Part shown: in pieces, positions 49,254 to 55,708 of the stretch
How the letters are laid out: every line of letters begins with the position of its first letter
How positions within the stretch are numbered: the stretch's first letter is position 1
Origin: an uncultured Lachnospiraceae bacterium
GTDB taxonomy: Bacteria > Bacillota > Clostridia > Lachnospirales > Lachnospiraceae
NCBI GenBank assembly: GCA_910588845.1
Contig: CAJURU010000021.1
Coordinates: forward strand, 1-55,708
Direction: 5' to 3'
Length of the DNA stretch: 55,708 nucleotides
Notes under the pieces: model-generated
Databases searched by the model: none
The model's input: the letters and a program-made list of their open reading frames with translations, nothing else
Told to the model about the DNA's origin: nothing
Translations under genes and position numbers: made by a program

Positions 49254-51119
49254 TTATTTCTTATCCGCCAGCATCATCTGCAAATCGTCGATCTGTTCTT
49301 TAATCGTTTTACCGATATCTGTGTCCCTGACGCGGATTCTCTTTTCTTCCGTCTCAAAAATATCCGTGCTGGATTCAATATCTTTGTTCTCCTCCAACAC
49401 CTTTTTAATACTCTCAAACGGCTTATGCGCATTCAAGCGCATACCGTGGGAATTGTAAATCAGCGTATAACCGGCAATCCCGGTCTCCTTATGGTAAGCC
49501 TTGCAAAACCCTCCGTCAATGATAATCAATTTGCCGTTGGCGCGCACCGGAACCTCGCCCTTGCTGACCTTCACCGGCGTGTGCCCGTTGATAATATGGG
49601 ACATATCGGAAAACAGCCCAAATTCCCGCAAAATCATATTACAAATATATTCTTTGCCATAATAATCATAATATGGATTTCTCTTCTCCACCGTGATTTC
49701 TTTATCATCCAGATACATCCGCTCAAACGTCTTAATCTTCCTGCCTGAGAGCGGCGAATTCTGCCCCGCCCACAGATAAAAGATAAAATCCCTCTCCGAT
49801 TCCGCAGCCCGGAAAAGACATACCCTGCGCACCGTTTCATCTGCGTAGTCAAGATATTCCTTCCCTTTATACACCTTATCTCCCAGCCGGATTCCCTCAA
49901 AATTGCCCTCGGTATCGAGAGGAATGCAGCCATGATATAGAAGGTTGCCGTTGAATTGCCGATACATGCCGCCTTTTTCACAGAGGAACTGCACATGGCG
50001 GTGCAGCTTTTCACTGTTTAAAAATGACAGGCAAAGATCGGAGATCACCTCTTCTTCCTCTTCCGTCAGCTTATAGGGCTGCTGCCTGTCCACCGTGGGA
50101 AAATCCTGCCTGTTCAGCGGATATTCCCGACCCTCAATCGTGACCGTCCCGCTGTCATAATTTATTTTCTCAAGCATTCTCCTGTCATCCATCTGATACT
50201 CCGGGTGCCTGCCGATCACCTGGCCTTCCAATTTAAACAGAATCACCGAAATTGCCTGCTGCGCCGCCTCCATCACGTCCTCATCGTGATAATGCCGTCC
50301 GGCAAAAACTACAAGCGTCCTAAGACTGATGCCGTACCCGCTCTCTAACACCTGAATATTATGGTAGCGTATGTTATTCCTGACTACCGTTGCCACACAG
50401 GACGGTATACCTGCGGCCGCGCCCATCCATAACACGTCGTGGTTTCCCCACTGGATGTCCAGGGAATGGTACTGCATGAGCAGATCCATAATTTTTTCGG
50501 GATGTGCGCCGCGGTCATAAATGTCTCCCACAATGTGCAGATGGTCTACAGCCAGACGTTTAATCAGCTCCGCCAGCGCAATAATGAATTCTTCGGCCGC
50601 CCGGATATGGATAATCGTATCAATAATCTGTCTATGGTATTCAATCTGGTTATTGTCCTCATCCACCTGCATGTGCAGCAATTCATCTATAATATAGGAA
50701 AACTCTTCCGGCATGGCTTTGCGGACTTTTGAGCGGGTGTACTTAGATGAGACATCCTTGGCCACCGCAATTAAGTATTGCAGATTAACGCGATACCAAT
50801 CCTCCACCAGATTCCCCTGCTCTTTCAAAGCGTTCAGTTTTTCCGTGGGATAATAGATTAAAGTACAGAGCCCGCACCGTTCCTGCGGGCTGAGTCGCTC
50901 GGCAAAAATACGTTCCACCTTCTCCTTGATGACGCCGGAACAATTATTAATGATATGGCAGAACGCCTCATATTCCCCATGAAGGTCGCTCATAAAATGT
51001 TCCGTGCCCTTGGGAAGATTCAAGATAGCGTTCAGATTGATAATTTCCCGGCACGCCGCCTGCCTGGTAGGGTATTCTTTTGCCAAAAGATGCATATATT
51101 TCTCTTTTTCCCTCTCCAT
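49254..51119 (-). CDS. fbp: Class III fructose-1,6-bisphosphatase
   Basis: A 621-residue metallophosphoesterase of the Firmicute class III type. It contains FMSDLHGEYEAF (about 43-54), VGDIYDRGAHP (about 197-207) and WGNHDVLWMGA (about 226-236), the calcineurin-like metal motifs, and INGHTPVKVSKGE towards the end. It converts fructose 1,6-bisphosphate to fructose 6-phosphate in gluconeogenesis. The start is ATG 51119 with GGAGGAGAAC upstream. The last bases of the ptsI remnant end about 45 bases before it. Confidence 0.95.
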   Translation of the reverse strand: MEREKEKYMHLLAKEYPTRQAACREIINLNAILNLPKGTEHFMSDLHGEYEAFCHIINNCSGVIKEKVERIFAERLSPQERCGLCTLIYYPTEKLNALKEQGNLVEDWYRVNLQYLIAVAKDVSSKYTRSKVRKAMPEEFSYIIDELLHMQVDEDNNQIEYHRQIIDTIIHIRAAEEFIIALAELIKRLAVDHLHIVGDIYDRGAHPEKIMDLLMQYHSLDIQWGNHDVLWMGAAAGIPSCVATVVRNNIRYHNIQVLESGYGISLRTLVVFAGRHYHDEDVMEAAQQAISVILFKLEGQVIGRHPEYQMDDRRMLEKINYDSGTVTIEGREYPLNRQDFPTVDRQQPYKLTEEEEEVISDLCLSFLNSEKLHRHVQFLCEKGGMYRQFNGNLLYHGCIPLDTEGNFEGIRLGDKVYKGKEYLDYADETVRRVCLFRAAESERDFIFYLWAGQNSPLSGRKIKTFERMYLDDKEITVEKRNPYYDYYGKEYICNMILREFGLFSDMSHIINGHTPVKVSKGEVPVRANGKLIIIDGGFCKAYHKETGIAGYTLIYNSHGMRLNAHKPFESIKKVLEENKDIESSTDIFETEEKRIRVRDTDIGKTIKEQIDDLQMMLADKK

Positions 51120-51164
51120 GTTCTCCTCCATTCTGTATTCTTTCCTCTAAAATTATATGATTGT

Positions 51165-52466
51165 AAACCTTTCTTATACAGGAGCAGGACAGACAACAGC
51201 GATATTTGCCGGCCAGCATCCCAAAAGGCAGATAGCCCACCAATTCTCCGCACATGCCTACCTTACGATTATACTTGTGCCCGGCGCAAATAATGGCAGC
51301 AATCGCTTTCCACATTGCCGGATGGAAAGAATCGTACCGTGAGGCGATTCTTTTATTTCCGCGGTCCACCGCCAATATGTACTGTGTCAGATCATTTGTA
51401 CCAATGCTGAAAAAATCTGCTTCCCTGGCAAAATCCTCCGCCAGCAGAACGCTCGCCGGCGTCTCCATCATCATTCCCATTTCGACGTCTTCGTCAAAAG
51501 CAGCCTGTTCCTTCCTCAGCTCTTCCTTGCACTTCTCCACCATCTCTTTTGCCTGCACAAGCTCCTCCACAGAAATCATCATCGGGAACATGATACGGAT
51601 ATGCCCAAACGCACTGGCACGCAAAATCGCACGCAGTTGTGTGCAAAACAAATCCGGCATATCCAGGGAAATACGGATGGCGCGCCACCCCAGGAACGGA
51701 TTCTCCTCCGGCTCAAATTCATAATACGGCAGGCTCCTATCGCCGCCGATATCCAGCGTCCGTATCGTAACCTCCTTTGGACAGAGCTGCGCCGCTTCCT
51801 TATAGACTGCAAACTGCCTCCTCTGTGGGAAAATGGGTATTCTCCATATAGAGGAATTCTGTGCGGAACAGCCCGACACCGTCAATATTCTTATCCAGCG
51901 CTAGTTTCAATTGACACATGGCTGGTGATACCGCCTTCTTCCGTAATGATGCCTTTCACATACTGAGGATTCATCTTTACCGTATCAGAAGGGAACAAAT
52001 CTCTGGCTACGATAATCACCAGCTCACAGATAGACGCCAAATCCTGCGCAGTAATTTTTTTACATTTTATCAGGAAACGTTTTCCGATGTCAAGGACATC
52101 CGCCTTGCGCTCCCTCATATATTCATCTTCCATCTGCCCAAAAATTTCCGCTACTTCTTCCACCGTCTCGGCAATCGCCTGCTGCACATTCTTGGTTCCC
52201 GATTTTATTCTGCCAATCACGCCCTCCTGAAACGTATAATCATCCGCAATCGCCATATGAGCTGCAAAAATAGGATTCTCCTGCGATAACTGTTCCAAGT
52301 CTGCCAGCACCGCTTGTTTTACCTCCTGAAACTGCTCCTCTTCCTGCATAATTTTGCTCTCTTCCACCAGATAAGCATCCGGAGCCAAATCCACCTCACG
52401 GTAAATGTACGCCGGTGCAACGGCGACTCCACAGGAGGCAGTTTTCTCTACTTTTATCTCTGTCAT
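51165..52466 (-). pseudogene. ptsI: Broken ptsI (phosphotransferase enzyme I)
   Basis: The N-terminal half (52466-51891) is recognisable EI through the phosphohistidine motif GGITSHVSI, then hits a stop. A piece encoding DKNIDGVGLFRTEFLYMEN follows in another frame (about 51903-51823), with roughly 80 codons missing between. A further 2-base loss (TEE to QFAVYKE) shifts the frame again. The long C-terminal piece keeps DIGGDRSLPYYEFEPEENP, SIGTNDLTQYILAVDR and GMCGEL (catalytic Cys), but decays before the normal C-terminus. At least three lesions rule out function. Confidence 0.93.
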
Positions 52467-52469
52467 ATA

Positions 52470-52733
52470 TTACTCTACTAACCCGCTCTCGGTCAAAGCT
52501 GCCAGTGTTTTTAAATCCTCCGCTTCATTTTCGCCCTCACACGCAAGTTCAATTTCTGTTCCGCTCTTGATACCTGCCGCCATTAGATTGAGAATGCTCT
52601 TTACCTGAACCTTTTTCTCCCCCAGCATAATCCATACGTCAGATTTGCATTTCATAGCTGCCTGCGCCAGCATTCCCGCCAATCTTGCATGAAGGCCGGA
52701 TTTATTTTTAATTACTAACTTTTGTGATACCAT
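52470..52733 (-). CDS. ptsH: Phosphocarrier HPr (possibly relict)
   Basis: An 87-residue HPr. The active His is in SGLHARLAG (about residue 15); the usual Pro of HARP is Leu here. The regulatory Ser is present in VQVKSILNLMAAG (about 46). Length and fold pattern are normal and the frame is intact, but every gene around it in this locus is broken. It could still serve catabolite regulation through Ser phosphorylation. Confidence 0.85.
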   Translation of the reverse strand: MVSQKLVIKNKSGLHARLAGMLAQAAMKCKSDVWIMLGEKKVQVKSILNLMAAGIKSGTEIELACEGENEAEDLKTLAALTESGLVE

Positions 52734-52802
52734 AGTCTTGCCTCCTGTATCTCTATATATTCTGTTACCGTTTTGTCCACGCCATTCACAAGAACGCTGG
52801 AC

Positions 52803-53046
52803 TTAAACGCCGAAATGTTCAAATAATATTTTTTCCGCCTCGGCATTCCACATGCCTCGATGCTGCTTGCAGGACTGTGCTAGTTTGGCAAACAAAGGCT
52901 CTGTCTTGCCCAATTCCTCAAAATCATCAATCGCCGTCAGGGGCATATCAAACTGCGTATACGTAAGCTTCTTACCCCCGGGAATATTCGGCAGATTTAA
53001 AGTTGCCTCTGCAATATGGTTACCGTAACAATCATGATGCGCCTCC
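52803..53046 (-). pseudogene. 3' remnant of an unidentified gene
   Basis: An open frame without its own start, reading KEEAHHDCYGNHIAEATLNL... LTAIDDFEELG... QHRGMWNAEAEKILFEHFGV-stop, has clear protein character. It is joined out of frame to the broken EIIA gene at about 53046. Position in a mannitol locus suggests the end of a sugar-phosphate enzyme gene such as mtlD, but I cannot identify the family from the fragment. Confidence 0.55.
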
Positions 53047-53305
53047 TCCTTTTAACATCTTTTTGGGCTTCCTCTACACCGTGAGGCAACGCCAGCTCAT
53101 TTCCCATAAATGTGGAAAACGATTCCTCCCGCTTTACCATGGCGTCCACATAAGCCTGCCCGACATAGCCGGTGTCCACCAACATCTGCCCAACTGCACG
53201 GATCACATTTTCCTTGGCGTCCGCTTTACAGCCGACCCGCACATTTTCTGGATATAATAATTCCAGTTTCTTTTCCTCTTCTTTCTTTGACTTTTTAAAC
53301 AACAC
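52997..53305 (-). pseudogene. mtlF: Truncated mannitol-type PTS EIIA
   Basis: Starting at GTG 53305 behind AAGGAGG, the first ~83 residues match fructose/mannitol-type EIIA, including MGNELALPHGVEEAQKDV with the phosphorylated His. The frame then runs into foreign sequence (RRRRIMIVTVTILQRQL). About 60 C-terminal residues of a normal EIIA are missing, so function is unlikely. Confidence 0.85.
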
Positions 53306-53445
53306 CGCAATTTCCTCCTTATCCTGCCGCCTTTTTCTTATGTCTTAATTATAGAGGGTTTGCAGGTCTTATTTCAATTCAAAGAAGATGGGCTTTGACA
53401 CCATCCGATAGTGCCAAAACTTATCTAACAATCCGACTGAAAAAT

Positions 53446-53600
53446 CTACTGCATCCTGCTCAAATACTGATTAAAGAATTTCCGCAAAAGCTTCGATAAC
53501 GCTTCCCGGATTTCCTCCTTTTCCCCGCCGGTTACCGTCATCAGAAAATCATAATCCTCAATCAGCTCACTGCTGATATAACCCAAGGTTTCACTATTTG
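53446..53600 (-). pseudogene. 3' remnant of a BglG/MtlR-type regulator
   Basis: A fragment reading GYISSELIEDYDFLMTVTGG then EIREALSKLLRKFFNQYL-stop resembles the C-terminal EIIA-like end of MtlR/BglG activators. It is fused out of frame to the mtlA start at about 53600. Between it and the EIIA gene (53306-53445) there is no reading frame, only a weak hairpin. Confidence 0.55.
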
Positions 53601-53693
53601 AGCTGCAATCAGCCCCCATGCGATGAACGCCCCGATATTGGGCATCACCATCCCGCTTAACGCCCTGCCAAATGTCTGTACTTTTTCTTTCAT
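53562..53693 (-). pseudogene. mtlA: 5' remnant of mannitol permease EIICB
   Basis: ATG at 53693 begins MKEKVQTFGRALSGMVMPNI then GAFIAWGLIAA, the conserved start of MtlA. After residue 31 the sequence changes to unrelated out-of-frame DNA and stops at codon 44. Over 400 codons of the permease are missing. Confidence 0.88.
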
Positions 53694-53738
53694 TAATTCA
53701 CACCTCGCCTTTTCCTTTCATTTGCATGTATAATGGTA

Positions 53739-53752
53739 TGATTGGCCAATCA
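53739..53752. promoter_or_regulatory. 14-base palindrome in the mtl leader
   Basis: TGATTGGCCAATCA is a perfect palindrome between the promoter and the mtlA remnant. It may be an operator left from the former regulation. Confidence 0.35.
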
Positions 53753-53769
53753 CTCCTCCTGATATGTTT

Positions 53770-53799
53770 ATTATAACGAGACTGCGCTTCTATTTTCAA
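53770..53799 (-). promoter_or_regulatory. Promoter of the decayed mannitol locus
   Basis: On the minus strand TTGAAA (53794-53799) and TATAAT (53770-53775) are 18 bases apart. The 15 bases around the -35 (ACTATTTCTTGAAAA) recur at the degV promoter. The promoter could still drive ptsH. Confidence 0.6.
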
Positions 53800-53808
53800 G
53801 AAATAGTA

Positions 53809-53847
53809 AAGTGGATTTGACACCAACAATTAGTGTCAAATCCACTT
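53809..53847. terminator. Terminator of the DEAD-box helicase gene
   Basis: AAGTGGATTTGACAC (53809-53823) pairs perfectly with GTGTCAAATCCACTT (53833-53847) around a 9-base loop; T-rich sequence lies on both sides, so it may act in both directions. Confidence 0.85.
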
Positions 53848-53871
53848 TTTCTTACATACTTTTTTCGGTTT

Positions 53872-55464
53872 TTATTTCTGGTTTGCCGGCTCGATGTTGA
53901 TGCTCTTGCCTTTAATCTTAGAATGCGACATGGCGCGTAACACTTCTTTGCCATACTCGCAGGGCACTTCGACAAACGTAAATTTATCGAACATATCAAT
54001 CGAACCTACCAAATCGCCCGATATTCCACTTTCGCCAGCGATAGCGCCCAGGATGTCTCCCGGCTTCACATGCTGCTTCTTGCCAATATTGATAAACAGG
54101 CGCACCATACCGTCCTCTGCCCCGGTATCTCCGAACTCAAAGTTCTCCATGGCAGCCTTCTCATTTTCTTCTTTGCCACGCAAAGTAATTTTTAAGAAAG
54201 CCGCTGCAATATCCATAGCAGTATAATCGGATTCGTTAATCTCCTGCTCAATCATATTGACCATTGACCGCAAATCTTCTTCCTCGATAACTGCCTCCAC
54301 CTGTTCCATAATCTTCTCCAGCCTTACCTGTTCCACATCCTGCATACTGGGAACCTTCTGAGCGAGGATTTTTGTCTTGCAATAACGCTGGATATCCTTT
54401 AACTTATAGACCTCTTTGCCTTTTACAAACGTAAAGGAACGCCCGGTTCTGCCGGCGCGCCCGGTTCTGCCAATCCTGTGCACATAATACTCATCATCCT
54501 GGGGCAGATCATAATTAAACACCGCTTCCACGTCGTCCACATCAATTCCCCGGGCCGCCACATCCGTAGCCACAAGAATTTCTGTTTTGCCATTGCGGAA
54601 TCTGCTCATGACGCGGTCACGCTGCAACTGTTTCATATCTCCATGCAGTCCTTCTGCAAAATAACCGCGCCCCTGCAAAGCGCTGGTAAGTTCGTCCACC
54701 ATGCGTTTTGTATTACAAAATACCAAAGACAGCTTAGGTGCATAAACGTCTAACAGGCGGCTTAAGACCTCCACCTTATCCTTGCGCTTCACATCATAAT
54801 AATACTGCTCAATATTGGGTACTGTCAGCTCTTTCTTCGTCACCTTGATGCTAACGGCATTGTGTTGGTATTTCTTAGTGATATCCAAAATAGGTTTGGG
54901 CATTGTCGCAGAAAACAACATCGTCTGCCGCTCCTCGGGAATGTACTCTAAAACGGTCTCTATATCCTCGCGGAATCCCATGTTTAGCATCTCATCCGCT
55001 TCATCCAGCACGATCGTATTGACCTCGTCACATTTAATCGTTCTTCTGCGCAGATGATCCATCACTCGCCCCGGCGTACCGATAATAATCTGCGCGCCCC
55101 CTTTGAGGGAACGAATCTGCTTGGTAATATCCTGTCCTCCATACACCGGAAGCACCTTCACACCAGACATATATTTTGCCAGCGTACGAACTTCTTCCGC
55201 CACCTGAATAGCAAGCTCTCTCGTGGGGCAGAGCACAATTGACTGCGTTCGCTTATTATGTGAATCCACTTTCATCAAAAGCGGAATACCAAACGCCGCC
55301 GTCTTTCCGGTTCCAGTCTGTGCCTGTCCAATTAAATCTACGCCTTCTAACCCCACCGGAATTGCCTTGCTCTGGATGGGGGTCGCCTCCTCAAACCCCA
55401 TCTCGCGGATGCCGCGCAAAATCTTGGGATTCAAATCCAGTTCATCAAATCTTACTGTTTCCAT
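53872..55464 (-). CDS. DEAD-box ATP-dependent RNA helicase
   Basis: A 530-residue helicase. Motifs in order are Q motif ATPIQSKAIP, I AQTGTGKT (about 50-57), Ia PTRELAIQ, Ib TPGRVMDHL, II DEAD (about 153-156), III SAT, IV FCNTKRMVDEL, V TDVAARGIDVDDV and VI YVHRIGRTGRAG. The ~80-residue C-terminal part (VRLFINIGKKQHVKPGDILGAIAGESGI...) is a DbpA-type RNA-binding domain. It resembles CshA/DeaD/DbpA enzymes that unwind rRNA or mRNA, often in the cold. The start is ATG 55464 behind AAAGGAAATAGA. Confidence 0.95.
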   Translation of the reverse strand: METVRFDELDLNPKILRGIREMGFEEATPIQSKAIPVGLEGVDLIGQAQTGTGKTAAFGIPLLMKVDSHNKRTQSIVLCPTRELAIQVAEEVRTLAKYMSGVKVLPVYGGQDITKQIRSLKGGAQIIIGTPGRVMDHLRRRTIKCDEVNTIVLDEADEMLNMGFREDIETVLEYIPEERQTMLFSATMPKPILDITKKYQHNAVSIKVTKKELTVPNIEQYYYDVKRKDKVEVLSRLLDVYAPKLSLVFCNTKRMVDELTSALQGRGYFAEGLHGDMKQLQRDRVMSRFRNGKTEILVATDVAARGIDVDDVEAVFNYDLPQDDEYYVHRIGRTGRAGRTGRSFTFVKGKEVYKLKDIQRYCKTKILAQKVPSMQDVEQVRLEKIMEQVEAVIEEEDLRSMVNMIEQEINESDYTAMDIAAAFLKITLRGKEENEKAAMENFEFGDTGAEDGMVRLFINIGKKQHVKPGDILGAIAGESGISGDLVGSIDMFDKFTFVEVPCEYGKEVLRAMSHSKIKGKSINIEPANQK

Positions 55465-55503
55465 TCTATTTCCTTTCATTGCTTTGTTTTAAGCCATTCG
55501 CTA

Positions 55504-55532
55504 ATGATAACAGAGAAGTCTTGAAAAGTCAA
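55504..55532 (-). promoter_or_regulatory. DEAD-box helicase promoter
   Basis: On the minus strand TTGACT (55527-55532) and TATCAT (55504-55509) are 17 bases apart, 40 bases before the start codon. Confidence 0.7.
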
Positions 55533-55548
55533 TCATTTTAATTTGGTG

Positions 55549-55577
55549 TTGACTTCCCTTTCCAAATGTTGTAGTAT
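55549..55577 (+). promoter_or_regulatory. Rightward promoter reading out of the window
   Basis: TTGACT (55549-55554), 17 bases, TAGTAT (55572-55577). Its gene lies beyond the right edge. The following 130 bases are A/T-rich and non-coding. Confidence 0.6.
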
Positions 55578-55609
55578 TTATTTATCAATTACATAGTTTT
55601 TAATACTAC
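55571..55609 (+). promoter_or_regulatory. Operator-like inverted repeat at the rightward promoter
   Basis: GTAGTATT (55571-55578), overlapping the -10 box, is repeated inverted as AATACTAC (55602-55609). The centre-to-centre distance is about three helical turns. Confidence 0.4.
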
Positions 55610-55663
55610 ATTAAATATTTTTTAATACATCGCGTATACTATAACTAATATATAATTTAGGTA

Positions 55664-55684
55664 ATTGCGAAACAAGTTCGCAAT
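55664..55684 (+). other. Stem-loop in the right-edge leader
   Basis: ATTGCGAA (55664-55671) and TTCGCAAT (55677-55684) pair perfectly around ACAAG. It lies in the presumed 5' leader of the off-window gene. Confidence 0.45.
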
Positions 55685-55708
55685 CCTGATTGAAAACAAG
55701 GTAGAATC

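Noticed and set aside
50968..51885. Single 305-residue protein call across the ptsI C-terminal region
   Set aside because: Its first ~23 residues and last ~80 residues are out-of-frame sequence, the latter running into fbp; the middle is an enzyme I fragment.

Overview
The window looks like a chromosomal segment of an anaerobic Firmicute of the Clostridia, most likely a Lachnospiraceae-type gut or rumen bacterium. The evidence is a reverse-type rubrerythrin controlled by a Fur/PerR-like regulator, class III fructose-1,6-bisphosphatase, FabK as enoyl reductase, a large-type SRP RNA, strong GGAGG ribosome binding sites, TTGACA/TATAAT promoters and frequent TTG or GTG starts. No prophage, transposon, integrase or CRISPR array is visible. 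This is core chromosome with a few accessory patches.

Layout. Bases 1-110 hold a strong leftward promoter with an rRNA-operon-like leader. Bases 148-7609 (minus) hold CvpA, a DUF5711-like protein, a LysM membrane protein, and a tight pfk-dnaX-ybaB-recR operon. Bases 7770-9812 (plus) hold tRNA-Ser(CGA) followed by nagB and nagA for amino-sugar use. Bases 10025-13695 hold carbonic anhydrase, a small coiled-coil-like protein, a repeat-bearing DUF6128-like protein, a GNAT acetyltransferase and tadA. Bases 13747-15405 hold the SRP RNA and a fur/rubrerythrin pair sharing an 11-3-11 operator. Bases 15512-18591 hold a FliD-like secreted protein with sigma-28-like promoter motifs, a small helical protein and a MATE exporter. 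Bases 18647-23009 hold a thioesterase-LicD-hydrolase operon and a PAS-SARP regulator.

Bases 23193-32810 are a complete type II fatty acid synthesis operon (acpP-fabK-fabD-fabG-fabF-accB-fabZ-accC-accD-accA) ending in an acyl-CoA synthetase. After it come a large secreted GH51 arabinofuranosidase, an ABC exporter, a chemoreceptor, a second ABC system led by its own ECF sigma factor, a ferritin-like protein, DegV, and an ECF sigma/RsgI-like anti-sigma pair. The right end holds fbp, a decayed mannitol PTS locus (mtlA, mtlR, mtlF and ptsI all broken; ptsH intact), and a DEAD-box RNA helicase.

The most notable observations are: two genes (lysM and fabG) with diverged second copies of their own 3' tails after the stop codon; the ruined mannitol/PTS operon; a one-component regulator joining several PAS domains to a SARP-type winged helix; sigma-28-like motifs on head-to-head genes in a window without flagellar structural genes; a shared Fur/PerR-type operator; and an ECF sigma factor paired with an RsgI-type sensor protein. 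I found no clear-cut new defence or mobile system.
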